A DNA stretch of 64,000 bases from Metaphire vulgaris (lineage: Eukaryota > Annelida > Clitellata > Crassiclitellata > Megascolecidae), in NCBI GenBank assembly GCA_018105865.1, contig JACLAT010000045.1:186001-250000 (forward strand). The letters run 5' to 3'. This document shows positions 1 through 11,159 of this stretch, in pieces (the first letter of the stretch is position 1; every line of letters begins with the position of its first letter). Under the pieces are notes generated by a model. That model was not told the DNA's origin. It worked only from the letters and a program-made list of their open reading frames with translations, and did no database searches. The position numbers were made by a program, and so were the translations under genes.

Positions 1-589
1 TACACCCATGCCTCCAGATTTTCTGGGCAGAGCCTTGTTGATGTCAATCATCCGTAGTCTCTGTCTAGTACTGGGTAGTGCTGCTGCCCAACCCAGGACC
101 TGTTTTTCGACTGGTCAAGTCTAGGTCCGCCGTGTTTTGTTATTGTCAGTGACACCTCGAGCAGGATGTGATTCTTCATCACGCACGGACGGTTTTGACA
201 GTAGGATACGTTACGCATCCTCTGCCCTGGGAGTGGTGAGGACCAGTGTCCGTACTTACAGTGCGTACAGACAAAGGTACTACCTCTCCCACTCCCTTGT
301 CACCGATTTTCCCATACCATGCCTGTATACAACAATGGTAAAGGTCTTGGTGCCCCTATTCCGAAAATTTGGATATGCCAGTGTTCTCTATAGGCTTCGA
401 CCTTCATCATAAGTAGATCCGATTATCATCTTTATCCGCAGTCTACTGTATATAGTAAATACGCTAATTGCGTCTTTTTGCAGTCTGCTTTCGTATTTTG
501 TCGATGCTGCTTCTTTCTTCTTACCTCCCACTTTTACGTTTGCTTTTCATCAGTCTTCAGTAATCGACTCGATTAGGCCTATAGATTTT
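1..589. other. Unassigned flank
   Basis: No convincing gene or repeat is seen. A 91-codon open frame at 137-412 on the plus strand has no recognisable domain, and its composition (Ser/Arg/Tyr rich) is typical of a chance frame. One AGGCCTA word occurs at about 575. Confidence 0.4.
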
Positions 590-1157
590 TGATTGAAGAA
601 GGTTTATTTTCAACTCAACTGGATAACATTTACATACACTAAACACAATTATAGTTAAGTAACAGGGTAATGCATGACCCTAAATAATGGAGTAAATGAG
701 AACAGCAAAACAACAAAAAGACAAACTTCAGTCAGACTAAACTAAAAATACATCACTTTAGAATAAACAAGTAGCTAAATTAACAAGTAACATAGTAAAT
801 AATTGATAGTAACAGTTATACCATTGCATACAGATATTGTAAACAATAAAATGACAAACTAATAAGCAGTTTCAAAATAATAATTTACATCATGGTATTG
901 GGGTCAATGATATTAGAATGGAATAGTAACAGTTAATATAGTGAGTAGAAAAAAAGTTGACCTAAGAGACAAATGTATCCCGATAGGTGGTCAACTTGGT
1001 ATACAAGTATAATAACCTTTTAAGTAAACCTAATTCAGCAGTGTTTTATGAGTCAATAAGAATATAGTAGATCTAGAGAAACAGAAGTTGGATAAGCTAT
1101 AATTAGTTAGAAAGAATATATGTATAACAAATGCTGGAATAGAAATAACACATATGG

Positions 1158-1700
1158 CTATAAGTCATTATTAAGCAGAAAGGATTTAATGGTAGATTTA
1201 AATATTATAAAATTGTTTAAACTCTTAAGTTGGTCTGGAATACCATTCCAAATGCAGGGTCCATAATGTTTAATGGTAAAGAGTCGTTTGTTTGTTTTAG
1301 CATATGAAGGATGCAAATTGTTATTGGATCTGGTCATGTGTTTATGAATGTCATAATTAAGTGTAAAGTATTTATTTATATAGAAAAATGTGGGAAGTAA
1401 CTTATTTACATATTTGTAGATAAATAGAGCTGTTTGGTATTTGTTTAGGTTTACAATATTGAGTATATGATATTTGAGGTAAAGGTGCTGAGTTTTATAA
1501 TTATTTCCCATGTTAAAAGTTAATCTTATGGCTTTATTTTGCATTATTTGTATTTTATCAGTAATATTTTTGTAATTATGGCCCCATATTAGATTACAGT
1601 AGGTAATATATGAATGGATTAGGACAAAATATAATATATGAAGAGCAGACTTATTGAGAAATTTTTTGATATGATTGATAATGTTGATAGCTTGTATCGT
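1158..1700 (-). mobile_element. 5'-truncated LINE, C-terminal ORF fragment
   Basis: The minus strand encodes the C-terminal tail of an APE-type non-LTR retrotransposon polyprotein. Open reading continues upstream of 1544 to about 1700 with a typical segment (HSYITYCNLIWG, then QIMQNKAIRLTF) and ends with the GPCIWNGIPDQLKS block that precedes the stop in CR1/Jockey-group ORF2 proteins. The copy lacks endonuclease and reverse transcriptase, so it is a 5'-truncated insertion. The A/T-rich stretch 590-1157 is probably its 3' untranslated region, but the tail is not resolved. A related minus-strand copy lies at 8135-8600. Confidence 0.75.
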
Positions 1701-2161
1701 ATGGTCCTATAGGCCTACTCGGTTATTTAAAACGTACCTTCGGGTACAGGGGCAGTGATACAGACTAGACGCTCGAGATTTTGTTCCGTTAGAGTTTGTT
1801 AATTAATTCGACAAATTTCAATATTGTTCTTGCGAATTTTTAAAATTTTACTCTTGATTTTAAGTCGTTTTCAGCCGTTTATGTCGGTATATTTTTCTTT
1901 AACTATTTTTATTTAACTCCGCCATAATCCACAGACTTAGAATCAACATGACCTATCATCGCTCATTTCATTACCGTTACTATTTGTAATTTAACTCCAA
2001 GCATTCTTTTAGTTTTTCTATTAAATTAAATTATTTCACTCCACACTAACATCGGCTGCACTATTGACCTCGTGCTGAACTTGTGATTCGCTGCATGAGC
2101 TGAAAGACATTTTGACTTTTCTTCACAATTTTACTTTCTTCGTTAATCTCAGCCTGACATC

Positions 2162-2795
2162 ATGACATTATTTCCTCTCTATTTGTTTATTCTAACTGTT
2201 CATTTCTTTTCCTCGAAGCTTTATGTACGCAAACCGATTAATCATTGGACCTACCGCACTGCCGTTGATCAATACTCACATTTAAACAAAATTGCTATCT
2301 CCTTTTCATTAACCCTCCGTTGTTCACATCTTCGTATTCGCCGTTCGAATTTCCGTCTCACAAGACGCTCAGATATCATCTTCATCCTTTTTGCTCTTTC
2401 AGGCGATATCCACCCAAATCCTGGACCATCCCAATCACACATAACACTCTGCACTCTCAACATTAGATCCCTCACTAATCCTCAACACACACATTCACTA
2501 CATGAACTCACTAACATAAAATTAGACTCCCTCTTTCCAACGCACACACTTCACTCCTCTACCATAGACATAGTTGCACTAACTGAAACCTGGGTATCTC
2601 CGTCTACTACTTCATGTCAACTGATTGAGGCAACCCCACCTGGCTTTTCCCTCCTAAGTTTTCCTCGTTCAAAAAAGTCTACCAACTGCTCTAGTAATTT
2701 AGGTGCAGGCACCGCTTTCCTTATTCGCGATCATATACAAATTAGCAACTCCTCATCAATTAATTTCTCCTCATTTGAATGTTCATCTGTCACCA
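2162..2795 (+). pseudogene. LINE N-terminal region and endonuclease first half with 2A-like motif
   Basis: The frame opens with a hydrophobic stretch (LFPLYLFILTVHFF), then a basic region, then SGDIHPNPGP at about 2399-2428. It continues into the start of an AP-endonuclease domain: TLCTLNIRSLTN, followed by DIVALTETW, which carries the catalytic Glu. The NPGP motif resembles the 2A peptide (consensus D-x-E-x-N-P-G-P) known from several non-LTR elements, though here His replaces the consensus Glu. The endonuclease is cut at about 2796, where unrelated GC-rich sequence begins; the frame then ends at 2824. Confidence 0.8.
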
Positions 2796-3144
2796 GAGGC
2801 GTAACGTGGGGGGGATTTTGTTGACTGCCCCCCGGGCCCCGGGCGGGGGGGGGCCCAAAGAGGGGTCTAAGCTAGGGTTAGGTTAGGGTTAATCCTAACC
2901 TCTTAACCCTAACAACCCTAACCCTAGAAATGAACGTGCTGACGATTTTTTTTTTTGGTCGTCAGCACGAAACTTTGGGCCCCATGGCAAAGATACCCCC
3001 TTCAATCTTCCTCTCTCAAAACTAACTATTTTTAACATTTACCGCCCCCCAACATCATCAAAATATTCAACCTCATTCATGACATTCCTCGATGAATTCA
3101 TCGAGGAATAGCTTAGCTTAGGCCCCTCTTTGGGGCCCCCTATT
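2796..3144. repeat. GC-rich rearranged insert with inverted arms and duplicated LINE segment
   Basis: The endonuclease is interrupted by G/C-tract DNA. GGGGGGGCCCAAAGAGGGG near 2845-2863 reappears inverted as CCCCTCTTTGGGGCCCCC at 3123-3140. Between the arms lies telomere-like sequence and a LINE segment (3008-3103) that is repeated almost exactly at 3143-3236. The arrangement indicates an insertion with a foldback or template-switch duplication of the host LINE. Confidence 0.65.
2871..2926. repeat. Interstitial telomere-like repeat
   Basis: About 55 bp carry degenerate TTAGGG units followed by the inverse CCCTAA units: AGGGTTAGGTTAGGGTTAA, then CCCTAACAACCCTAACCCTA. Head-to-head orientation in so short a tract fits a captured or repair-associated telomeric fragment inside the insert. 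Confidence 0.75.
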
Positions 3145-3199
3145 TCCTCTCTCAAAACTAATTATTTTTAACATTTACCGCCCCCCAACATCATCAAAA

Positions 3200-3652
3200 T
3201 ATCCAACCTCATTCATGACATTCCTCGATGAATTTTCCTTCTTTTTAGGCTCTTCAGCTACAACTCCACATGAGTTCTTAATTACCGGTGATTTTAATGT
3301 ACATGTTGATAAGTGTGATGATCCCAACTCTATTCAACAACTGCTCACTCAGACTAACCTCACACAACACATATCTCTTCCTACTCACACTTTTGGACAT
3401 ACTTTAGACTTGCTCATCACGTCTTCTTCATCACTATCTCCAATTTCAGCAATTAGCCAATTCTCTCCATCTGATCATTTTCCCATCTTCTCCATTTTAA
3501 GTATCTGCTCGCCAACTCCTCCGCCTCGTGGCACCTACTCATTCCGCCGTCTTAACAAAATTGACTTAGCCTTCTTCTGTGAGAACATTAAATCATCTGA
3601 ACTAATTACTAACCCCTCCCCCTCCCACTTCTCTGCCGTCACTGATCACTAA
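3200..3652 (+). pseudogene. LINE endonuclease, C-terminal half
   Basis: This continues the endonuclease after the insert. Visible motifs are LITGDFNVHVD (the conserved Asp/Asn pair), then HTLDLLIT, then SPSDHFPI, which is the catalytic SDH near the end of APE domains. The frame stops at 3652. The expected continuation into the linker resumes in another frame at once, so a frameshift sits at about 3650. Confidence 0.8.
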
Positions 3653-3678
3653 ATACAATTCTGTGTTAATCGGTCATC

Positions 3679-5512
3679 TTGATAAACATGCTCCTATCAT
3701 CACAAGACCTATTTCATCACACAACAGCAAACCCTGGTAGGCCCTATAACTCTTTCATTCATGCTTTCAAGTCATTTCGCAGACGTCTTGAACGAACATA
3801 CCATAGAACACATTCTCTATCTGACCTTTTAAATCTTCGTTCCGCCACCGACCGCTACCATAATCTCCTTACATCTGCCAAAAAGAAGTACTATTCTAAC
3901 ATCATTTCAACAAATAGCTCAAACCCACGTAAGCTCTGGAAAACCGTAAATGATCTTTTCCATCGCAAAGAATCAAAACCTCTCCCTCAATCCATTTCTC
4001 TGTCAGAACTTGCTGAATTTTTTGCTAATTTCTTCTCTGCAAAAATCTCTAAGATTCGCAGTGTCCTTAAGTCTTTCACTATTACTCAAACCACCTCTCC
4101 TCATTACCCTTCTCCCCACAACCCCATGCAATTTATCCAGCTTCACTCCTGCAACTGATGAAGAGGTATCCAAACTGCTACTTTCTCTCCCAAACAAACA
4201 ATGTGACCTAGATCCCATACCTACCTCTTTACTTTTACTCAAACAGTGTGCCATCGTGCTTACGCCTATCATAACTAGAATCATTAACCTCTCTCTTACC
4301 TCAGGCACTTTCCCATCTTCATTCAAAAACTCTTTTGTCACTCCTCTCCTAAAAAAGCCTGGTCTTGATAGAGAAGATCTTAATAACTATCGCCCCATCT
4401 CAAATCTTTCACTTCTATCAAAACTTACTGAGAAAATTGTGCTTTCTAGACTGACCGAACACCTTTCAAATAACTCGCTATATAATGCTCATCAGTCTGC
4501 CTACACTAAACATCACTCAACTGAAACCGTTCTCGCCTACATTCATGACAGACTCTTAACCGCAATTGGTCTCCGACAAGTTACTGGCCTTTGTCTCCTT
4601 GACCTCTCTGCTGCATTTGATACTATAGATCACAAAATTCTGCTCGAACGACTCTCTCTCTGGTTTGGAATATCTGAAAAAGCTCACAACTGGTTTTCAT
4701 CTTATCTTAAATCCCGATCTTTTCAAGTGTCCTGTCTTAGCCAAATTTCTCTATCTCACACTGTAGATTTTGGAGTGCCTCAAGAATCTGTTCTTGGGCC
4801 TGTACTGTTCAGCCTTTACACTACACCACTCTCACTTTTAATTAATTCTCTTAATTTAAATCACCAACTCTATGCCGATGACACTCAGCTATTCCTTTCC
4901 TTCTCACCTCTATCATTCAATGCTTCTATTATTGAGCTTGAATCTGCATTCTCATCAATCTCTGCTTGGATGTCATCTAATCTCCTCGCTCTTAACCCTT
5001 CTAAGACAGAGTTTCTTTTAATTGGACTACCCCAACAACTCAAAAAAATTGACAATCCTAAACTAGTTTTGGCTTCTGACACCACAATAATCCCTGTTCC
5101 AACTGCTAGAATTCTAGGATTCAAATTTGATTCTTTTCTAAACTTCGAATCACAAATCTCCCAATTATCAAAAGCCTGCTATGTTCACATTCGTGACCTT
5201 CGCCGCCTACGTCCTTGTCTAGATACTAAAACTGCCTCCACAATTGCCACCTCAATAGCCCACTCCAAATTAGATTATTGTAACACCCTCTACTATAACC
5301 TTCCCAAAGCCTCTATTAACAAATTGCAATCAATACAAAATGCACTTGCTCGTGCTGTTACTAAGTCACCTAAATTCTTCCATATTTCACCCATACTAAA
5401 ATCATTACATTGGCTTAAAATAATTGAACGTATTCAATATAAGATAATAACACTTACACATAGCTCACTTCAGTCATCAAAACCTGTCTACCTTAGGTCA
5501 CTATTAAAGTAA
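3679..5512 (+). pseudogene. LINE reverse transcriptase with frameshift
   Basis: The linker (to about 4140) and reverse transcriptase (4140-5512) are in different frames. RT motifs in order are NNYRPISNLSLLSKL, SAYTKHHSTETVL, LLDLSAAFDTIDHKIL (first catalytic Asp), GVPQESVLGPVLFSLY (usually GVPQGSVLGP, so Gly to Glu here), LYADDTQLF (the catalytic YADD near 4869-4890), and the downstream LDYCNTLYYNLP block. The protein is interrupted at 5512 by an inverted LINE tail. The enzyme would reverse transcribe LINE RNA at a nicked target. Frameshifts make this copy inactive. Confidence 0.85.
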
Positions 5513-5592
5513 AGTAAAATCTCGTGGATTTCTATAGCGCCTTGGAAAGCAGCACAACAGTAGCTGCTTATTCTTAGGCGCTCAAATTAACC
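5509..5592 (-). mobile_element. Inverted LINE 3' end inserted in the LINE
   Basis: These ~84 bp (AAGTAAAATCTCGTGGATTT onward) are the reverse complement of this LINE's own 3' end at 5935-6015. They split the C-terminal coding region. This is a severely 5'-truncated copy inserted in opposite orientation, so the flanking halves form an inverted repeat of about 80 bp separated by some 340 bp. Confidence 0.8.
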
Positions 5593-5858
5593 CCTCAGCC
5601 TCCTCGACCCACACGTTCGTCATCTCATCTCACTCTGTCACGCCCGCTAAATCAATCATCCCTGAAAATTTGCAACCGTGCCTTCTCATACGCTGCACCT
5701 GAACTCTGGAACTCGATCCCAGCTTCCCTCCGCACACTTGAACACTTTCAAACAATAAAATCTGAGTGCCCATTCCCTATTATTCCTGCACTATCTCCTC
5801 AAGTCTTCAGGTCTAAGCTTAAATCCTTCCTGTTTCTTAAATCATTTCCTCCATAGCT
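5593..5858 (+). pseudogene. LINE ORF2 C-terminal tail
   Basis: After the inverted insert, the tail resumes. Around 5665-5858 it reads CNRAFSYAAPELWNSIPASL, then SPQVFRSKLKSFLFL, and a stop at 5856-5858. The APELWNSIP block is the hallmark of the C-terminus of CR1/L2-type polyproteins. The 3' untranslated region follows to the TTAC tail. Confidence 0.75.
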
Positions 5859-6005
5859 GTAACAACCTAGCCTCACTGCCCTTTGGATGTTGACTATTGC
5901 CTGGCTGATAATATACCTTCCCCATAGCTATTTTAAGAGAGGCTGAGCGCCTAAGAATAAGCAGCTACTGTTGTGCTGCTCTCCAAGGCGCTATAGAAAT
6001 CCACG

Positions 6006-6008
6006 AGA

Positions 6009-6044
<36 letters not shown>
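6006..6044. repeat. TTAC microsatellite, LINE 3' tail
   Basis: About ten TTAC units end the LINE. This family ends in short tandem repeats rather than poly(A), as CR1/L2-group elements do. Confidence 0.85.
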
Positions 6045-6045
<1 letters not shown>

Positions 6046-6046
6046 A

Positions 6047-6580
6047 TAAGCAAAACGATGCTACTAATCTTAACTGAACTGACACTGATATTGAATCAAA
6101 ATAACACTGATGGTGACGTAATCAGTGGCGTCATTTTGAGGGGGAGGGGGGCCGTGGCCTTCCAAAGAAAATGAACAAACTAATTTATAATGTATTAATG
6201 TGCAAAAATTGCAAAAAAATTGCAAAAAATTGCTAATTTGCCAATATTGGCAATAAAATTTGCCAAAATTTGCCAAAATTGCCCAACATTTTTCAAAATT
6301 ATGCAAAAAATTTGCAAAAATGCCTAAGATTTGCCAAAATTTACAAAAAAATTAGCCAAAAAATTATCTTGCCCCTTAAGAAAAGTGTGAACTGACGCTA
6401 CTGGTCCTAATCAATGGTACATGATAGCTATGCCTAATACAAAGAATAAAAAGCTGAAAATAATACAAAAGTCTACAAGGGAGCAAATTAGCCGGGGGAA
6501 TTTGTAATTTGGGGGGAGGGAATTTGTACTTTTTTTTGGGGAATTAAGCCCGGCTTCAAGGGGATAGAAGCCGCTGACAA
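6047..6580 (-). mobile_element. hAT-type MITE copy A, split by a second MITE
   Basis: The sequences on both sides of the 6123-6403 element match, in reverse complement, the intact MITE at 59076-59347. Examples are GCTACTAATC near 6061, ATGATAGCTATGCCTAATAC near 6420, and the terminal GATAGAAGCCGCTG near 6567-6580. The left end abuts the LINE tail and is truncated. Confidence 0.7.
6123..6403. mobile_element. hAT-type MITE with empty-site support
   Basis: Termini are CAGTGGCGTCA and TGACGCTACTG. The flanks GACGTAAT (6115-6122) and GTCCTAAT (6404-6411) match at 6 of 8 positions. The related copy at 59076-59347 has the uninterrupted site (GACGTAATCAATG in reverse complement near 59225), confirming an insertion here with a decayed 8-bp duplication. 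The interior is A/T-rich with repeated TTGCCAAAATT-like words and encodes nothing. Confidence 0.75.
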
Positions 6581-6599
6581 CATGGCACAACAGGCTTAA

Positions 6600-7745
6600 A
6601 CATAGACAGTCTTATTCTTCTAGCGGATCCTATGACCCACTACAAGTCCTATATAATGCCAACAGTTTTTTTTCAAGGATACGAGTCCAGCTCTTTATGC
6701 TACAATATGAAATATTCCGATCGACGCCATTTTATCTGAAGGACAAAAGAATAATTTTGATGTTTAAATAAATGCTCTGATTTTCACTTTTGGCTAAATT
6801 TTCATTAAAATTTAGTTGTCGACCGTAAGTATTGTGAGTTTTGATATTAATTGGATAGTTTAGCGTCCCAAATTAATCATGCTTTTTTCATCGATATAAA
6901 TCTATAAGTAGCAGTTATAGGCCCTAAGTCATAAAATCTTAGTTATAAGTTGCAAAACCCATCAAAGAAATGACACTATGAGAAGTTGTACATACTATCC
7001 AGCTGTTAAGCGGTTGTCAGTTGCCTGCTTTATTAGTTCAATTCTCCGAAGGTATCGATGGATACAGTTGGTCATGTTGGTACTGCATTTAATTTCACAA
7101 TAACTTTGTGAGTAGATTGGGGACAAAATGTATTAATGAAATTATTGGAGACAGCATGTTTTAATTTTATTAGGGACGCTAATTTAATTTGGAACGCTAA
7201 ACTAGCCAATTACCATTAAATGTCTTGAAGAGGAACATTGTTTTCGAAAGATACATATTATTATTAGGAAACGAATTCATTTTGGGTGAGTTGATTCATT
7301 TAGCGCTCAAAATTAGAAATCGACTTAATGTAGCATATTTTGAGTGAGCAACATTAAATTTCATAGTCTAACGCGTATATGCTAAATGAGGTTTTATGGT
7401 GTTTAGACATGTATGTAAAATTTCATTATTTACCGTCACCAATTGTCGAAAAACAACACCTTAGAATTAATCCTGGAAAGTGCCACCTACAATAAATCTT
7501 ATGTTTGTCTGCCTATTCGTTATTTAAAATGGTTTTCATTCTATTGTATCTGAAGAGCGTTTTAACATCCTATCAGAAGAGCTTGGCCTATGTATCAGTA
7601 TTGTTGTCTTTGTTGACTGCAACTATTTTAGACTCTCATGATTCCATGCAATGCTAATTTTCATCATATTTTGATGCTTCTTTGATTTGTTAATATATTT
7701 ATGTTCATTTCTTGATTTGATAACTCAGAGGAGTTTTTTGTTGTT
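6600..7745. other. AT-rich region, no gene seen
   Basis: No long frame, splice-bounded exon or recognisable repeat is found. It is probably intergenic sequence or old, unrecognisable repeats. Confidence 0.4.
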
Positions 7746-7749
7746 GTTT

Positions 7750-7862
7750 GACTTAGTATATAAGTGTCTGTACCAAGGTAAATTAAAGATTAAAGTTAAA
7801 AAATATGTCTAATCCTGAAGTATTATTTGTTTAAGTCTCTTTTTAAATAGTGTTAGGTTTGA
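7750..7862 (-). mobile_element. Very short LINE 3'-end copy
   Basis: About 110 bp are almost identical to 8140-8250, including AGTATATAAGTGTCTGTA and TCTAATCCTGAAGTATTATT. The second site is the 3' end of a minus-strand LINE, so this is an extremely 5'-truncated copy of the same family. Confidence 0.75.
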
Positions 7863-8134
7863 TCCACAAAGGATCTTCTTTATTATATTTATTTCTCCAT
7901 AATTATTCCACATTTTACATAACATATAAACAGAAATAGCAGGTACATAAGGCTATGTACTTGTCCAATAATAATAACATTGTAACAAATCGCATTGAGA
8001 AAGAAATAAATAAATGGTTGCTGAAGGGATCATGGATCCCACAAGAAAGTAACCAGTACATATGAAATTGTATAATGATAGCAGACATAAGTTAAGAATT
8101 AGTTTAATGATTTGATTTGAATTGAAGTAAAAAA

Positions 8135-8600
8135 ATACACATAGTATATAAGTGTCTGTATCAAGATAGATTAAAGATTAAAGTTAAAAAATATGTCTAA
8201 TTCTGAAGTATTATTTGTTTAAGTCTCTTTTTAAATAGTGTTAGGTTTGGTATAGTTTTAATCTGAGTAGGGAGATTGTTCCATGTGTGTGGGCCATATA
8301 TTTTTATTGTGAAAAGTTTAGTATTAGTTCTTGCAAAGGGAATAGATAATTTATCACTATTTCTTACATTGTACATGTTTCTTTTATTTACTGTTTTAAA
8401 ATACTCCTCTATATAAAATATTTTGGGTAGCAGATTATTTATGTATTTATACATAAATATTGCACTTTGATGATTATAAATATTAGTGACATTTAAAATA
8501 TTTAGATTTTTTTCATAAAGATGACTAGCATTTGAATATCTATTTGAAAATGTTATTAACCTAATTGCTTTATTTTGTAGAATTTTGATTTTTTCTGTTA
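8135..8600 (-). mobile_element. 5'-truncated LINE, C-terminal ORF fragment
   Basis: The minus strand encodes a LINE C-terminal tail ending at 8197, including YKYINNLLPKIFY and IYGPHTWNNLPTQIK. It is related to the fragment at 1158-1700. Residues upstream of 8454 continue in frame to about 8600 (QNKAIRLITF-like). No RT core is present. Confidence 0.75.
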
Positions 8601-8754
8601 AAAATTAATTTTATTGCTTAATATATATCTTCCATATTTCAATTGCTTCTTCACTTGTTATGTCCTCTATGTCCATGCATATATCTAATTGTCTCTTTCA
8701 TTATATCTTCAGAATTCATATGTCTAATGCTGTTTCGTATGCTCCCTTCCTCTC

Positions 8755-8862
8755 TCTATCTCTCTCCCTCTCTCTCCCTTTCTATCTGTCACTCTTTCTC
8801 TCTCTTTCTCTCTTTCTCACTCACTCACTCATTCACTCACACTCACTCACTCACACTCATTC
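8755..8862. repeat. CT-rich and CACT microsatellite
   Basis: CTCTCTAT and CTTT units grade into CACT repeats. The overlapping plus-strand frames here (Ser/Leu/His-rich) are artefacts of the repeat. Confidence 0.85.
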
Positions 8863-8939
8863 AGTACATTTTGAATCTAATGTAATCCTTTATGGTGACT
8901 GGTTCCAAAGTGTGTCTTACCTTCATCTTCTCAGCTAAC

Positions 8940-10000
8940 TGGTCATCTGAGTTAAATCTAAATTATTGCATCTTCTCTTTCATATATTTTTATTAGGTTT
9001 CTTTTCCTGGGATTGTTTAAATTCAGTCCTTATTTGCTTAAGTAAAGTCACCTTTTAACTTTTTCTAGTATAGTGTCATGTTCTTAAGGGATTTGCTCTT
9101 AATATGTGTTGAAATTGGAATAAATCTGGACTATGGAATGAGAAGTGATGAGGGAGAATATATTTATAATTTGTTTATCACCATTCTATTGTAGCGTTTA
9201 ATTATGTAATTAGTACATGTGCTACTGAAGCACTATCACTGGAAGCTACATGGACAAAGCTCACCTTCTAATAGGTTTCCAAATGTTTGACTGAAATTAT
9301 TAGGAAGTTAGGAACCTATACTTGTATTTGGTTAGGAGGTGTTAGATGACATAGACTGCCTGTATATGAACACAAAGTGATCAATAATGTCTTTTGTAAA
9401 TGTACAGGTAATGATTTCCCATACTTGATATGAGCTTTGCGGCCATGGGCGGCCACAGAACATTTTTCCAGGGTTGCAAAAAAAAACAGGAGAATGTGGC
9501 ATAAAAATCAAAAAGTACTGTCAAGTGGACTAATTATGAATTATTTAGCACTACAAGAAGTTCATAGGATTCTTATATAAATTCATATTTTAACTTAGTA
9601 CTATAGGTTACTTGTGTAGTAATTTTACTCTTTTCATAACTTCACAATTTTTCCAATGGGTGCAATTGCACCCCCTTCCTCCGGATGCCCATGGTTGTGG
9701 GAGACCCTGCTGATATTTAGTTTCTGTTGTACTGTAGTAACAAGTCTATCAAATTATATGAAACATGCATTAATTATTAGTATCAGTATCATGCAACATT
9801 GACATTTAACAGAAAAAAACACAATTTCTCTGTCTTGAGGTTTTCAATATCGATTAGGATCACTTGAAGTGAGAGTACAGCACAGATGTCTTTGTTAATT
9901 ATATTCATCGTGAATCGTTAAAATGCGAAATTAAGTCTGGTTAATATGCACTTTATTGCAATCATAAAAGTAGCATATTGAAAAATATCGTCATTGCTAA
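8940..10000. other. No gene seen
   Basis: AT-rich and without recognisable coding signal. Imperfectly inverted CCATGGGC words near 9443 and 9685 may be the ends of an old MITE, but no target duplication was found. Confidence 0.35.
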
Positions 10001-10009
10001 AATACACCG

Positions 10010-10399
10010 TAGATGTAAAAAACGTTTTTATGTTTTTCATTTTTTCTTAAAAATACATGTTTTTAATGTTTTTAAAAGTTCCTTATGTTTTTATCTTATT
10101 TCCTGCATATCAATTTATATCAATTTTCTGGTTCTGATCATCCTTAAATTGTGTTAAAAAATCATTCTGAGCGTATTCGGACGCATCTTCCTGGTGATGC
10201 TGCAGAACTCATGTAGCAAGGGATCACATACTCAAGTCAATCAATATTATTTCAATATACGTCAAATGTGACGAATGGTTGGATGGTAAATAAAGGACTG
10301 GAAACGAGGCCGATGTTTTTAACGTTTTTTATATTTTTCTAAAAAACATGGTTTTTCATGTTTTTTATTTTAATATTTAGGCTATGCTTTTTACATCTA
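10010..10399. mobile_element. MITE with 10-bp flanking duplication
   Basis: Ends are TAGATGTAAAAA and TTTTTACATCTA. Flanks are AAATACACCG (10000-10009) and AAATACACTG (10402-10411), 9 of 10 matching, though two bases lie between the right end and its flank. The interior is rich in GTTTTTTA/TTTTTAAA words. Duplication length would suit a Mutator-like element, but the assignment is tentative. Confidence 0.6.
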
Positions 10400-10592
10400 T
10401 GAAATACACTGAATCAAAATATAGTGTTGTGAAAAATTCTTGCGAAAATAGCGAAATCGCTCAGCCTATGCAAGACTTTTTCACACCACTGTAGATGGAG
10501 ATATTCACAATTAAACATTCAAATCGCTTAAACGTGAAGCCAATATGCATCGATAATTGACTAAATGGTTTGACGATATTATGACCTATATT

Positions 10593-10978
10593 CAGGCCCC
10601 TTCAGAGACTGAAGGATACCCGGGCCAGTTGGAATTTTGAGGCTTCTCCTAGCCTTCCCAAAATTTAAATTTTGACAAGCAAAAAAGGTAATCACAAATT
10701 TTGTGGACCACGGGGTATCTTTCTAGCTTTCTCAAAATCCCAAAATTGTTGACAAGCAATGAAAAAAGGTTGTGAGAGCGTTCTCGGCGCCCCTATCCTC
10801 ATATTGCTGACGAGTAGAAAAATGTCGTCGCGCATATTAAATTTTCTTCTTATTCATTATGCGTAGTAGCTATCTAACTTTCTAGCTCACCCAAAATTCT
10901 AGACAAAGAAAAAAAGGGAGTCCCCACAAATGGAGGCCCAGGCCAAATGGCCGTCCTGGCCCCCTCTGAATGGGCCTG
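10593..10978. mobile_element. hAT-type MITE
   Basis: Termini are CAGGCCCCTTCAGAG and CTCTGAATGGGCCTG. Flanks are CCTATATT (10585-10592) and CCTACATT (10979-10986), 7 of 8 matching. The interior has no coding capacity. Confidence 0.75.
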
Positions 10979-11159
10979 CCTACATTCAATGTTTCTAATT
11001 TGTTTTGTCATAAGAGTTCGCCATTCGGTCATCCTATAGCTGGCTAACTTATTGTGGCGAACCGGGTTTTATGCACTACTTTCCCAGGATGGCTGAAGCC
11101 CAGCCGCTACAAAGCATTAGATCTTCCAATTAAGGCGTGTGGGTGGTCGACTCAGATTA

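Larger units (their letters stand above)
1735..6044 (+). mobile_element. Near-complete CR1/L2-like LINE, disrupted
   Basis: This is an APE-type non-LTR retrotransposon on the plus strand. From 5' to 3' it has an untranslated leader (about 1735-2161), a 2A-like motif, an endonuclease split by an insertion, a reverse transcriptase, the usual C-terminal tail and a 3' end made of TTAC repeats (6006-6044). The 3' sequence around GCGCTATAGAAATCCACGAG is shared with truncated copies at 46845-47007 and 60290-60455, which shows the family is repeated. Frameshifts near 3650 and 4140 and two insertions make the copy inactive. The 5' boundary is approximate, and the clade (CR1 versus L2) is inferred from motif style only. 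Confidence 0.85.
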
